Assembly (NCBI GenBank): GCA_016714005.1
Contig: JADJOA010000003.1
Coordinates: 186,001-250,000 of the forward strand
Source of the DNA: Bacteroidota bacterium
GTDB taxonomy: Bacteria > Bacteroidota > Bacteroidia > AKYH767-A > OLB10
DNA: 64,000 nt
Direction of reading: 5' to 3'
Below the pieces are notes generated by a model. The model was not told the origin of the DNA and did no database searches. It worked only from the letters and a program-made list of their open reading frames with translations. Positions within the stretch are counted from its first letter, which is position 1. Every line of letters begins with the position of its first letter. Made by a program: the position numbers and the translations under genes. Positions 51,677-61,959 of the stretch are shown here, one piece after another.

Positions 51677-52839
51677 TAATTTACCCAGGATTGAGATGCT
51701 TTGCTTTTTCTCAAAACAAAAATACCGGCAGCGCCAACAATTACCAGTGCAATAGAAATAATTTCAGCCTGCGTAATGGCTTTCCCAAAAATATGGTACT
51801 GCGTATTTACCCTTATCTGTTCAATAAAAAATCGTTCAATGCCATTTACAATTAAGTAAATGCAAAACAAAACACCTGGTATAGCAATTTTTTTTCTGAT
51901 GCTCCACAAAAACGCAAACAACACAAGACACATAATTACTTCATAAAAAGGTGTAGGAAAAACAGGTGGCACCAATTCAAAACAAAACTTTCCTTCACAA
52001 CCAATTATTCTTTCTCCCTCGTTCAATACATTATGCGGATAACCGTAAGCCCACATCCAATCAGGCAAAAAATTTAATGAGGAAGGCTTTGGAGCAGCGT
52101 TCACAATTCCCCAATCTCCATCACCTGATAAATGACAACCCAAACGACCTGTTGCATATGATAGCATAAGTGCGGGCGCAGCGGCATCGCACATCAGTAG
52201 TGGTTTTACCTTAATTTTATTGGCATACCACAAAACTGCAATTGCCGCACAAATCAGTCCGCCATAGTAAGTTAATCCGCTAAAAGAAAAAATTGAACCA
52301 ATAGGGTCTTGCATAAAATCATCAATGTTTTCTAACTGATGAAATGTTTTTGCACCAAGTATACCGCTTATGGCTGCTATAAAAGTGATGTTGGTGATAA
52401 GCTGATGCGGAAAAATAGTTTCGTTAACTGTAACGGGTTCTGCAAGTTTTTGCTTTTCTTTTTCGCGGTATTTGAAATATACAAACGCAGTAGCCACAAC
52501 AATGCCACCCACTAAATTTCCTCTGCCTGACAACAAAAATTCTTGTGGGTTGTCAACGACATCGGCATAATGAAAAAAACCTTCTAATACTTTAAAACCA
52601 ACTAAAAATCCAATTATAAAAGAAGTAATTAAATCACTTGCTGAAACCGGTAATCCTTTAGTGTAAGTGATGGTGGTTGGTTCAATTAGTCCTTGCATTT
52701 CCTTTCGCCTTAACTCAATCATTAAAACGTAAGCTGCAAGTAAGAAGGAGAGCCCCATCATTAAACCGAAAGTTTGTATAGGTAAGGCTATGTCCCATCC
52801 AAATAAATCTTTAAGCAAAAAAGAAAGTGTCGGATACAT
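51676..52839 (-). CDS. lgt: Prolipoprotein diacylglyceryl transferase
   Basis: Transfers diacylglycerol to the lipobox cysteine of prolipoproteins. Multi-pass membrane protein of 387 residues. The signature SYATGRLGCHLSGDGDWG at about residue 230 contains the conserved Arg and Gly-rich loop; GIERFFIEQIRVNTQY is near the C-terminus. It has the usual Bacteroidota insert after the second helix. Intact. Four bases downstream of mtaB and overlapping the SGNH gene by one base, so one operon is likely. Confidence 0.93.
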   Translation of the reverse strand: MYPTLSFLLKDLFGWDIALPIQTFGLMMGLSFLLAAYVLMIELRRKEMQGLIEPTTITYTKGLPVSASDLITSFIIGFLVGFKVLEGFFHYADVVDNPQEFLLSGRGNLVGGIVVATAFVYFKYREKEKQKLAEPVTVNETIFPHQLITNITFIAAISGILGAKTFHQLENIDDFMQDPIGSIFSFSGLTYYGGLICAAIAVLWYANKIKVKPLLMCDAAAPALMLSYATGRLGCHLSGDGDWGIVNAAPKPSSLNFLPDWMWAYGYPHNVLNEGERIIGCEGKFCFELVPPVFPTPFYEVIMCLVLFAFLWSIRKKIAIPGVLFCIYLIVNGIERFFIEQIRVNTQYHIFGKAITQAEIISIALVIVGAAGIFVLRKSKASQSWVN

Positions 52840-52843
52840 AATA

Positions 52844-54161
52844 TTATCTGGCTTCTGAAAATTCAGGTTGTAATACAGTTACTGTTACTTCACCATCTGC
52901 ATCAACTGATTCTGTTTTGCAAAAAACTATTTGGTTAATTAACGCAACATCAAAAGGTGTTTTAACTTTCAAATAGTTATTTGTAAAGCCATGCATGAAT
53001 CCGTTCTTATTATCCGATTCAAAAAGCACGGGCAATGTTTTTCCAATATGCTCATCATAAAATGCGTGAAGTTTTTTTTCAGATAAAATCCGCAGCATAT
53101 TTGTTCTTCGTTTTCTTTCTGCCTTATCAACAACACCATCCAATAACAAAGCATGAGTATTATCCCGTTCGCTGTAGGTAAACACGTGTAGGTAAGAAAT
53201 ATCTAATTCGTTTAAAAAGTAATATGTATCCAAAAAATCTTCTTCCGTTTCACCCGGGAAACCGGTTATAACATCAACACCAATACAACAATGCGGCATT
53301 AGTGACTTTATTTTTTCTACCCGCTGTGCATACAACTCACGCAAATATCTCCTGCGCATTAGTTTTAAAATTTTGTTGCTACCGCTTTGCAACGGTATGT
53401 GAAAGTGAGGGACAAATTTTTTTGATGCACTTACCCATTCAATAATTTCATTGGTAAGAAGGTTGGGTTCAATAGAAGAAATTCTTATTCTCTCCAATCC
53501 TTCTATTTTATCCAATTCTTTTGCTAAATGATAAAAATTTTCGCCATCATCATTCCCAAAATCGCCAAGGTTAACCCCCGTCAAAACAATTTCTTTTGTA
53601 CCGTGTGAAACAATTTCGTTGGCTCGTGTTATAACATTTTCCACACTATCACTTCTGCTTTTGCCTCGTGCGAGTGGTATGGTGCAAAAAGAACAATTGT
53701 AATCACAGCCATCCTGCACCTTTAAAAAAACACGCGTACGGTCACCGGCAGAATAGCTGCTGATGAATTGCGTTGCATCGGCAATTTCGCACGAAAAAAA
53801 TTTCTGTTTTATTCTTTTTCTCTGTTATGTACTTAGAAATATTAAATTTTTCAGTAGCTCCCAGCACCACATCCACACCTTTGATATTTGCAATTTGTTC
53901 CGGTTTTAATTGTGCATAGCATCCAATAATGGCAACAAAAGCATTTGCATTTTTAGCAAGCGCCCGGTTTACAATCAACTTGCATTCTTTATCAGCATTT
54001 TCAGTTACGCTGCATGTGTTAATCACATAAACATCTGCAGCATCTTTAAAATCAACCTTTGTGTAGCCTTCTGCTTTAAGCTGACGGGCTATAGTAGATG
54101 TCTCGGCAAAATTTAGCTTGCAGCCAAGCGTATGAAAGGCCACTGTTTTACTCTGTAACAT
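52844..54161 (-). CDS. mtaB: tRNA t6A37 methylthiotransferase MtaB
   Basis: Radical-SAM enzyme that methylthiolates t6A37. N-terminal UPF0004 domain: FHTLGCKLNFAETSTIARQL, VINTCSVTENADKECK, AIIGCYAQLKPEQIA. The radical-SAM cluster is in VQDGCDYNCSFCTIPLARGKSRS, then LTGVNLGDFG, FHIPLQSGSNKILKLMRRRY and DVITGFPGETEEDF. A TRAM-like end follows. One frame shift near 53790, in a run of eight T/A, joins KTEIFF to SCEIADATQFISSYSAGDRTRVFLK. Distinguished from miaB (7.3 kb) by LGCKLNFAE and IPLARGKSRS. Confidence 0.92.
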
Positions 54162-54326
54162 GGGGTGCCAAAAGTAAGATTTTATTCCTTTGAGTATTGT
54201 TTCAGTTGAACAACTTTAGCTTTCTTAAAAGGGAAAACTTAGAATGATAAGTTGATTGTAAAAAGTATTATAATTTTGTTTACTTACAAAATAACAGGAC
54301 ACTATCGTTACAAAAAAACAAACTGA

Positions 54327-54905
54327 TTATTTCTCTGCTTTTTCCATTTCTTCCACTACTTTCTCCAAATCGTTATACCATTCGTGTCCATACTTGCGCA
54401 CCAGCGCTTCCTTTAAAAATTTATACACCGGCACTTTCAATTTCTTTCCAAGCTTACAAGCAGGAGCGCATAAATCCCACTCACTGTAATTAACTGCATC
54501 GTAATTCTTATGCTCAGTAATCCTTATGGGATACAAGTGACACGATACAGGCTTACGAAAATCAACCACACCATCCTTCCACGCTTTTTCAATGCCGCAT
54601 AATGCCATACCGTTTTCAAAAATAGTGTAAGCACATTCTTCTTTACCATTTACCAAAGGCGTTACCAAATCGCCATCATCATCTGTTAGGTGTAAGCCAT
54701 ATTTTTTAATAGCTTTCAATCCGCGCTCTGTCAGGTATGGTTTTACTTTATCATAAATATCCTCCAGTATTTTAGTCTCTTCTTTACTAAGTGGTGCACC
54801 GCTAACACCCTCTACACAGCAGGCTCCTTTGCACTTCTGCAAATCGCACACAAATTTTTCCTCAATCACATCATCACTAAGAAGCGTTTTTCCTACAGCT
54901 ATCAT
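54327..54905 (-). CDS. DUF3109 family cysteine-rich protein
   Basis: 192 residues, intact. CDLQKCKGACCVEGVSGAPL has the CxxxCxxxCC cluster, and ECAYTIFENGMALCGIEKAWKDG, KPVSCHLYPIRI and WDLCAPACKLGKKLKVP give further conserved cysteines, matching DUF3109 (possibly Fe-S or zinc binding). Role unknown. Confidence 0.85.
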   Translation of the reverse strand: MIAVGKTLLSDDVIEEKFVCDLQKCKGACCVEGVSGAPLSKEETKILEDIYDKVKPYLTERGLKAIKKYGLHLTDDDGDLVTPLVNGKEECAYTIFENGMALCGIEKAWKDGVVDFRKPVSCHLYPIRITEHKNYDAVNYSEWDLCAPACKLGKKLKVPVYKFLKEALVRKYGHEWYNDLEKVVEEMEKAEK

Positions 54906-55041
54906 TATTTATTTTTTGCAAAAGTAAAAACTATAAAGCATCATTCTAAAAATGATTATGAACACAACATCTTTAACTGTTAAAACATTATGGCGCTCCT
55001 TCTTAAAAAAATTATTTCATTTGTAATATAAATTCACAGCC

Positions 55042-56147
55042 ATGCAAAACCAAAACAACATAATCCAATCGGGAATTTCTAAATTATTAAAACTAAAAAC
55101 TGTAAGTATTCTGGCAATCGTTGCGGGCTTTATATTTTCATTGCAGGCATTTATTTCGGGCTGCTCACAAAACAAAAACCATAACACGCTTAACGAGTAC
55201 GACTCGCTTGCAATTGCCGGAACTTTTTGCTCCTGAAAACCTTTATGTAGCGCCCGATTTGTCTACCATTCCAAATACCGAGGAGGAAGGTAAAATAATT
55301 GCTTACGGGCATCAGTTATTCATACACACTTCCAAATATTTTGGCCCCAACGGGCTTGTATCCAAATCACATAACGGATTAAATTGCCAAAACTGCCACT
55401 TAGATGCAGGCACCCGTCCCTATGGAAACAACCTTGCGGTAGTTGCTACAACCTATCCCATGTACTTACCCCGGGCAGGAGCAGTGCTTAATACCCCACA
55501 AAAAATTAACGAATGTTTTTGCGCAGCCTCAACGGGCAAAGTTTAGATACAGCAGGCAAAGAAATGCGCTCACTAGTTGCATATGTAAATTGGTTGGGTA
55601 AGGATGTAAAAAAAGAAAATAAATTACATGGCTCAGGCGCAATTAAGCCTCCCTTGTTTATAGACCGTGCTGCAAGCCCCCAAAATGGCGAGGCTGTTTA
55701 CAAAAAACATTGTGCCCGCTGCCATGGCAATAATGGAGAGGGCATTTTATATGCCGATGCCATTAAAGATGAAACCAAACAACAAGGCGGTACCGCAACA
55801 GAAGAAGATTATTTTTACTACCCGCCATTGTGGGGGAGTCAGTTACAATGCAGTGGCTACACTGCACAGGGTGTCTAAACTTGCAGGCTTTGTAAAATAC
55901 AACATGCCCTATCCAGTTACGCATAGCAACCCCGTATTAACCGATGAAGAAGCATGGGACGTGGCTGCATACATTAATAACAACCCAAGGCCGGTTAACG
56001 ACCACAGCAAAGATTATGCTGCCGACATCTCTAAAAAACCATTCGATTTCCCTTTTTGCTCCTTATGCTGATAAATTTTCGCAAGAGCAACACAAATTTG
56101 GCCCTTATACCGAAATGCCTTCGGCAAAGAAAAAGAGAGCGCATTAA
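55042..56147 (+). CDS. TsdA-like diheme cytochrome c (multiply frameshifted)
   Basis: Periplasmic c-type cytochrome with two haem sites: NCQNCHLDAGTRPYGNN and KKHCARCHGNNGEG. The stretch RAGAVLNTPQKINECF continued as RSLNGQSLDTAGKEMRSLVAYVNWLGK resembles thiosulfate dehydrogenase TsdA, in which a conserved Cys in that region is an axial haem ligand. The N-terminus is a lipoprotein-like or membrane-anchored leader (VSILAIVAGFIFSLQAFISGC). Breaks occur near 55205, 55510, 55840 and 56055, and the last frame (APYADKFSQEQHKFGPYTEM) ends at 56147. All pieces read as one protein of about 365 residues. Confidence 0.75.
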
Positions 56148-56180
56148 CTCTTCGAGCCCTTTTCTTAACTTGCAGCCAAT

Positions 56181-57104
56181 ATGAGAATTGGGATAATAGA
56201 CTGCGGCACTAACACTTTTCATTTGCTTATTGCTAATATTTTAGATAATGGCACATTTAACATACTACACAAATTAAACATTGCAGTTAAATTAGGTGAA
56301 GGGGGCATAGATAACAATGTAATAAAAGAAAATGCCTATGCCAGGGGGCTTAATGCGTTGCGTCAGTTCAGAGCCCTGTTGCAATTGCATAATGTAAGTA
56401 ATATAAAATGCTATGGTACTGCTGCTTTGCGTAATGCAACTAATGGGCAGCAGTTTTTAATTGATGCACAATCTTTAGGCATACATATTCAACTGATAGA
56501 CGGCAACCGTGAAGCTGAGCTAATATACAAAGGTGTTAGCCATTCCGTTAATTTGCCGGTTGCTCCTGTTATTATTATGGACATTGGTGGGGGCAGTACA
56601 GAATTTATTATTTGCACAAACAAAGAAATAGTATGGAAAAAAAGTTTTGAACTTGGCGCTGCCCTCCTGCTTGAAAAATTTAAACCTCACGACCCTATCA
56701 TAATAAGCGAAGTAGCAAAAATAGAACAGCACTTAAATGCTACTTTGCAACCCATGCTTTCTTTTATAAACGATAATCATATTTCAATAACCGAATTGAT
56801 AGGTTCGGCAGGCTCTTTTGAAACATTTGCCGAAATGTGTTTGCATCAGTTTAGCAATCCTGAAGAACTAACCGAGAAAAACTCTTTTGACATACCACTG
56901 CAGCAATACCTTACAGTACATAACCAGTTGCTCAACTCAAATGCAGCAGAAAGAAAACAGATGAAAGGATTAATTGAAATGCGTGTAGATATGATTGTTA
57001 TCGCTTCCATTTTGTTTATGTACGTTGTAAAAAAAATCGGCATAAAAAAGGTTACCCTATCGGCTTATGCGTTAAAGGAGGGAATGTTGTTTGAAGAAAA
57101 CTGA
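56181..57104 (+). CDS. Ppx/GppA family exopolyphosphatase
   Basis: Hydrolyses polyphosphate or pppGpp. The acetate/sugar kinase-Hsp70 fold is clear: MRIGIIDCGTNTFHLLIANI (phosphate 1), CYGTAALRNATNGQQFL, LIDGNREAELIYKGV and the phosphate 2 motif IIMDIGGGSTEFIIC, then LIGSAGSFETFAEM. 307 residues, short single-domain form typical of Bacteroidota. Intact. Confidence 0.88.
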   Translation: MRIGIIDCGTNTFHLLIANILDNGTFNILHKLNIAVKLGEGGIDNNVIKENAYARGLNALRQFRALLQLHNVSNIKCYGTAALRNATNGQQFLIDAQSLGIHIQLIDGNREAELIYKGVSHSVNLPVAPVIIMDIGGGSTEFIICTNKEIVWKKSFELGAALLLEKFKPHDPIIISEVAKIEQHLNATLQPMLSFINDNHISITELIGSAGSFETFAEMCLHQFSNPEELTEKNSFDIPLQQYLTVHNQLLNSNAAERKQMKGLIEMRVDMIVIASILFMYVVKKIGIKKVTLSAYALKEGMLFEEN

Positions 57105-57210
57105 GAGTTATGAAATTTAGGAGCGAGTTAGGGAATTGGGGGGTGGGTGGATTAAGAGTTAAAAAACAAACCATCTTGATCTGTGCTTTCAAAGTTAGTT
57201 TAATAAAAAG

Positions 57211-57324
57211 CTAAGAGGCAACCACGATTATTATGAGGTTAATCATTTTCAGAAGAGGGGGTAATATCAATTGCTCACGCAATGAACTGAAGAGTTACTT
57301 TATTTTTCTGAGGTTGCCTCTTAG
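57211..57324. repeat. Inverted-repeat element between ppx and rpoD
   Basis: Perfect 13-bp terminal inverted repeat CTAAGAGGCAACC (57211-57223) and its complement (57312-57324) around 88 bases without an ORF. It could be a MITE or a long-stem terminator for the two convergent genes. Confidence 0.55.
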
Positions 57325-57356
57325 ATAACTAAAACCAAACCGGATCTTAAATATTG

Positions 57357-58222
57357 TTAAGCAAGATGCAGGCGTAAAACCTTGGTAGAACTGCTTGCTT
57401 TTAATTTTCTTATTGCTTTTTCCTTTACCTGGCGCACACGTTCGCGCGTGAGCTCAAGTTTATCGGCAATTTGTTCTATTGATAACTGTTCTATAAAACC
57501 AATACCATAGAACATTTTTAAAATTTGAGCTTCGCGTGGTTTTAAATTTTTCAGCGTGCGATTAACATCATAATGCACACTCTCACGGTTTACTACTTCA
57601 TCGGTAGGATCTACATTTTTATCTTCCATTAAATCACCAAAAGAAGTATCAGACTCATCGCTATTTATAGGCTGATCTAAAGAAACCGGAAACGAACTGC
57701 TTCGCATCACATCCTTAAGGTGATTAAAATCCAATTGCAGTTCTGCGGAAAGTTCGTATAAATTAGGTTCGCGATTAAACTGCTGTTCATACTCATGCTG
57801 CACACGTTTTATTCTTCCCAGTGTGTTTACCCGTTAAACGGAATGCGCACAGTACGTACTTTTTCCACCAAAGCCATCATTATGCTTTGCCTTATCCACC
57901 ATACTGCATACGATATAAATTTAAAACCTTTGGTTTCGTCAAATTTATGCGCTGCTTTAATTAAACCTAAATTGCCTTCGTTAATTAAATCACTCAAACT
58001 CATACCCTGCCCCTGGTATTGTTTGGCAACACTTACCACAAAACGCAAATTGCACTTTACCAATTTATCCATTGCAGGTTTGTCGCCCTGCTTTATGCGT
58101 TGCGCAAGTAAAGCCTCTTCATCGGCAGTTAAAATATTTTCTCTTGAAATTTCGTTGAGGTACTTTTCTAAACAACCATCGTTACGGTTGGTAATAGACG
58201 ATGTAATTTTTAATTGACGCAT
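57357..58222 (-). CDS. rpoD: RNA polymerase primary sigma factor (RpoD/SigA type)
   Basis: Short form of about 288 residues lacking a long region 1.1. Region 2: AQRIKQGDKPAMDKLVKCNLRFVVSVAKQYQGQGMSLSDLINEGNLGLIKAAHKFDETKGFKFISYAVWWIRQSI (regions 2.2-2.4). Region 3 starts NTLGRIKRVQHEYEQQFNREPNL. Region 4: LKPREAQILKMFYGIGFIEQLSIEQIADKLELTRERVRQVKEKAIRKLK. A one-base shift near 57833 separates VRIPFN from VNTLGRIK; both join naturally, so this looks like an error in an indispensable gene. It should recognise TTTG / TAnnTTTG promoters like those seen here. Confidence 0.94.
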
Positions 58223-58436
58223 ACTTCAGAATATTAGGTTAAAATTGATTTGACAGGTGATTGAAAAATGATTAGAAAATATTGTGCCAAAAAATTCACA
58301 AAGACGTCATTAGAATACCTAAGTGCGACTTAAACAGAACGGGTGAGCAACTGAAAAATGAAGTTATTGCCTCTGAAAAGCGCTCTTTTCAAATTAAAAT
58401 ATTTCTTTGCCGTTTAATCTCAAAACCAGAAATAAA

Positions 58437-58874
58437 ATGTTAAAAATTTTTTCAACAGTTGCACTTGCCTGCCTAATATCGGGCTGTATTTCGTTAAAAG
58501 CGCCTCAAGTAAAAGGTATTGACAAGGTCAGCTTTACAGAACTAAGCCCTGATATGAAAATGATGTTTAACCTAAACGTACATAACCCCAATAATTATGG
58601 AGTTAATATAAAAAGGATGAATGTTAAAGTTTTTTTGGATGACTCACTTATCTCTAAAATTGGATTGGCAGGCAAACAAAAAATAGCAGCAAGCAGTAAT
58701 ATTGCTTTACCTTTTGAAGTACAGCCCAAGCTTGCGCATTTGCCAAAACTTGCATTGGCAGGAATTACAGAAATTTTTTCCAATTCAGGCAGCAAGTTAA
58801 AAATGGAGGGAGAAATTGTAGTAAGTAAATTTATTTTCCGAAAGAAGTATAGTTTTTCGGTGCCAAAGAAATGA
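58437..58874 (+). CDS. LEA type 2 lipoprotein
   Basis: 145 residues. The ATG at 58437 gives MLKIFSTVALACLISGCIS, lipobox ISGC. FTELSPDMKMMFNLNVHNPNNYGVNIKRMNVKVFLDDSLI is the LEA_2 (water-stress, immunoglobulin-like) pattern with the V-x-NPN motif, followed by IAASSNIALPFEVQ. Small envelope lipoprotein, role unknown. Confidence 0.75.
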   Translation: MLKIFSTVALACLISGCISLKAPQVKGIDKVSFTELSPDMKMMFNLNVHNPNNYGVNIKRMNVKVFLDDSLISKIGLAGKQKIAASSNIALPFEVQPKLAHLPKLALAGITEIFSNSGSKLKMEGEIVVSKFIFRKKYSFSVPKK

Positions 58875-58983
58875 GAATGCTTTCCGATATATAAATCTTC
58901 ACTGAGCACTTAAAATTTTGATACTAGTTTTTCTTCTGTGTTCTACAAGTGCAAATGCCGTTTTGATTTAGCGGAATAGCTTT

Positions 58984-59925
58984 TTATTCCTTCAATGGTC
59001 TGCGTTTAATCATCCCACCTTTAATGTCTTTAATGCTGCTCATAATTACAAAGGCATTAGGATCTATATTTTCTACAAAAGCATTTAGCTTATTAATCTC
59101 TAGCCGAGTTACAACGGTAAAAACAATATTCATTTCGCCAAGCTGGTCGCCATGCTTGCCAAAGCCACGTTTGCCTTTGTAAATAGTAACACCTTTGCCC
59201 ATATCTGCAATAATCATTTTGCGCATTTCCTCACTCTTGGTTGATATAATTGTTACTCCGGTGTATTCCTCAATACCCTCAATAATAAAGTCAACCGTTT
59301 TGGATGCTGCCATGTAGGTGAGTATAGAATACAATGCTGTTTCAAACGAAAAAACATAAGCAGCCGCTCCAAAAATAAATATGTTAATGATGAGAATAAC
59401 ATCTCCCATTGAAATAGAAAATTTTCTGTTTAAATACAGTGCAAGCACCTCAGTACCGTCAATAACACAACCACCTCTTACCGCAAGCCCAATGCCCACG
59501 CCCAAAAAAAACCCACCAAAAACAGCCACCAATAATTTATCCTGCGTAACAATGGGGTAAGGAATAGCAGTAATAAATATTGCCAACCCCACAATTGCAA
59601 GAGCGGTTCTGATAGCAAATATTCTTCCTATTACTTTATAACCGAGAATAACAAAAGGAATGTTTATGGCAACTATAAGCAACGATAACGACACGTTGGA
59701 TACAGCAGAAATCAACAAAGAGATGCCTGTGGCTCCTCCATCAATAAAATGATTAGGTAACAGAAACCCTTTTAAGCCAAAACCTGCTGACAGAATACCA
59801 ACAATTATGAAAGAGGCATCGCGCAAAAAATGTTTCAGCCTACGCTTTTGTTCAAAAAAAACTTTGGCCTCGCGATAAGCCGAAGAACTCGAACGTCTTT
59901 TTACAGTTTTCTTTTTTCCTATCAT
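58984..59925 (-). CDS. YitT family membrane protein
   Basis: 313 residues, intact. N-terminal basic leader, then five or six helices starting ASFIIVGILSAGFGLKGFLLPNHFIDGGATGISLLIS, the YitT signature, and LGVGIGLAVRGGCVIDGTEVLALYLNRKF. The C-terminal cytoplasmic DUF2179 domain is TGVTIISTKSEEMRKMIIADMGKGVTIYKGKRGFG ... MSSIKDIKGG. Transport role suspected for the family but unproven. Confidence 0.9.
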   Translation of the reverse strand: MIGKKKTVKRRSSSSAYREAKVFFEQKRRLKHFLRDASFIIVGILSAGFGLKGFLLPNHFIDGGATGISLLISAVSNVSLSLLIVAINIPFVILGYKVIGRIFAIRTALAIVGLAIFITAIPYPIVTQDKLLVAVFGGFFLGVGIGLAVRGGCVIDGTEVLALYLNRKFSISMGDVILIINIFIFGAAAYVFSFETALYSILTYMAASKTVDFIIEGIEEYTGVTIISTKSEEMRKMIIADMGKGVTIYKGKRGFGKHGDQLGEMNIVFTVVTRLEINKLNAFVENIDPNAFVIMSSIKDIKGGMIKRRPLKE

Positions 59926-59952
59926 TATTTCAACTCAAACAAATTAATATGG

Positions 59953-60423
59953 CTATAATTTCTTGACCATGCTAAAATGCTGAATTGAGTCGAACAATAA
60001 AAAAGTTTTTTCTATAATGTGATAACCGTTGCGCTTGTAAAAGTTCACTGCATTTTCTCTTGCTTGTAAAAAAACGGTTTTCATACTTAGCGCTATTGCT
60101 TTTTCCTCGGCAGCCATCATTAAATAATTACCAAGCTGTTTTCCGCTGTAAGCATTATCAATAGCCATATAACGCAATTGCATTTCTGTTTCAGAATTTT
60201 TTTGCAGACAACACACACCTGCAATTTCATCTTTATGGTTTACCAAAATAAAGTGGTGTCTTTCGTTTTCGTTTACATCACGTTCGGTACCACGGGGTTG
60301 GTTCCATGGTTGCCTTAGGATGCGGTAGCGCAAATCAAAATAATTTTGAAACTCAGTTTCAGTTTGAGGATGCGCAGTTTTAAAAATTCCGTGAGAGGTA
60401 TTATATTGCTTTATTAAAATCAT
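59953..60423 (-). CDS. GNAT family N-acetyltransferase
   Basis: 156 residues. Acetyl-CoA site: LRYMAIDNAYSGKQLGNYLMMAAEEKAIALSMKTVFLQARENAVNFYKRNGYHII. Substrate unknown. Its start overlaps the nuclease gene stop by four bases. Confidence 0.85.
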   Translation of the reverse strand: MILIKQYNTSHGIFKTAHPQTETEFQNYFDLRYRILRQPWNQPRGTERDVNENERHHFILVNHKDEIAGVCCLQKNSETEMQLRYMAIDNAYSGKQLGNYLMMAAEEKAIALSMKTVFLQARENAVNFYKRNGYHIIEKTFLLFDSIQHFSMVKKL

Positions 60424-61802
60424 AACAACTCCTGCACTTTATTCAATTCAATTAGTTTAAAATATTTTTTCCGGTTTATGGCTGAGCGCAGTATGTGATG
60501 AAAATCGGGATGGAAATCAACTTTTTGCAAATGATCTTTAATGTCGTGAGGATGGGTGATGTAAGCCGGATTAAAAAAACCACGTGCTTTGTAAATTCCA
60601 TCTTCAATCAATATGGCTGATTTTTCATCCTCTTCTCTGCCTTTGTCAATTAATAGAACATCGGGGAGTGCAATTTCGAGTGTACTCATAAACTCTTGTA
60701 CCCGTTGGTTGTAATCATAGGGTGTTTCAGTTCCCACACAGGCACCGTTGCACATTTTAAGCTGATGCCTGAAACAGGCGCCATTTATTTGCTGCAAAGC
60801 TGTAAAGCGTTTGCATAAATTAAACCGTTCGGTAATTTTTTCTAAATATGTTTTGGCATCTTTAGCAGATCCGAACCATGCAAGCGGTCGCGTGTTTTCA
60901 CGTATGTTGTCAATTACCAATTCAATGTATCCGTCCTTAGTTAACTCATCATACACGCCAAACTTATACTCCATTCTGCGTTGCGAACGGTTAAAGCGCG
61001 GCTGATGTTTTTTTATTTCGGCAGATTCTATGAGCAATGCCATTAGTTCATTGCCGGTAAGTTCGTAGTCGATATCGGCAAGAAGCGAGCGCATGTGCAG
61101 TGTTTTGCTTGCAGATTTGTTTCTGAAATGCGAAACAACACGTTTGCGAATGTTGTTGGCTTTACCCACATAGATAACGTTACCCTCATGATCATAAAAG
61201 AAATACACACCGGTTTTTTCGGGAAGGTCTTTAAGCGTGTTGCTTTCGAGCAGCTCGTTAAGATCGGGCTCTTTGCCTGCTTTTTAAGTGAGGTTACTAC
61301 TTTAATGCCATGCTCAAGGATTAAGCGCCTTAAAATTTCTGTGGTGGCAACGGCATCGTCTTGTGCGCGGTGGTGGTTTTGTAAGGGTATGCTGAGCAGC
61401 TTTGTGAGGTTACCCAAACTATATGATGAGTAACCAGGCAAAAGTTTTCGACTAATACGGCAGGTACAAAAAGTATCGCGCTCGTATTTATAACCAAGCA
61501 TTTTGTATTCATGCTTAATGTGTCCGTAATCGAACTGGACATTGTGTCCAACAAAAATTTTCCTTCGGTTAGTTTTACAAGTTTCTCCGCTACTTCAAAA
61601 AGCGGGGAGCATTTTCTACCATTTGGTTTGATATACCCGTGAGGCGGGTAATAAAGGGAGGAATGTTGCATTCAGGGTTAATAAGTGTAGAAAATATTTC
61701 TACGATTTTTTCGCCATCAAAAATTACGCAACCAATTTCTGTAATGCGGCTGCCCTGTGCAAGACTGCCACCAGTTGTTTCTATATCTATTACCGCAAAC
61801 AC
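60420..61802 (-). CDS. DEDDh exonuclease fused to a GIY-YIG nuclease (DnaQ-Cho/UvrC-like)
   Basis: Two nuclease domains in one chain of about 460 residues. N-terminal DnaQ-like exonuclease: MFAVIDIETTGGSLAQGSRITEIG (DxE), FLVGHNVQFDYGHIKHEYKMLGY recovered across shifts, and NHHRAQDDAVATTEILRRL (HxxxxD). C-terminal GIY-YIG/UvrC-N domain: KTGVYFFYDHEGNVIYVGKANNIRKRVVSHF, then HQPRFN. Breaks near 61600, 61545 and 61285 give four ORF pieces. The layout resembles DNA polymerase III epsilon subunit / Cho fusions, likely in nucleotide excision repair. The downstream acetyltransferase overlaps its stop. Confidence 0.83.
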
Positions 61803-61888
61803 GGCATGAAGGTAAGGAATTTGGGTTTTGAGTTTTTTGTTCAGAGTTCAGGGTTTGTAGTTCAGGATCCCGAAACTTCGGGAGGAAT

Positions 61889-61943
61889 AAATAGTTCGGA
61901 GTTCGGTGTACACCGTGTGTGTACACCGAACTCCGAACTATTT
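61889..61943. repeat. 25-bp perfect palindrome
   Basis: Arms 61889-61913 and 61919-61943 are perfectly complementary around CGTGT. Each arm contains the short repeat AGTTCGGAGTTCGG. It lies between the nuclease start and the DUF4139 gene stop and could act as a terminator for the latter or as a recombination-prone cruciform. Confidence 0.75.
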
Positions 61944-61959
61944 ACTCTCAACTAATATT

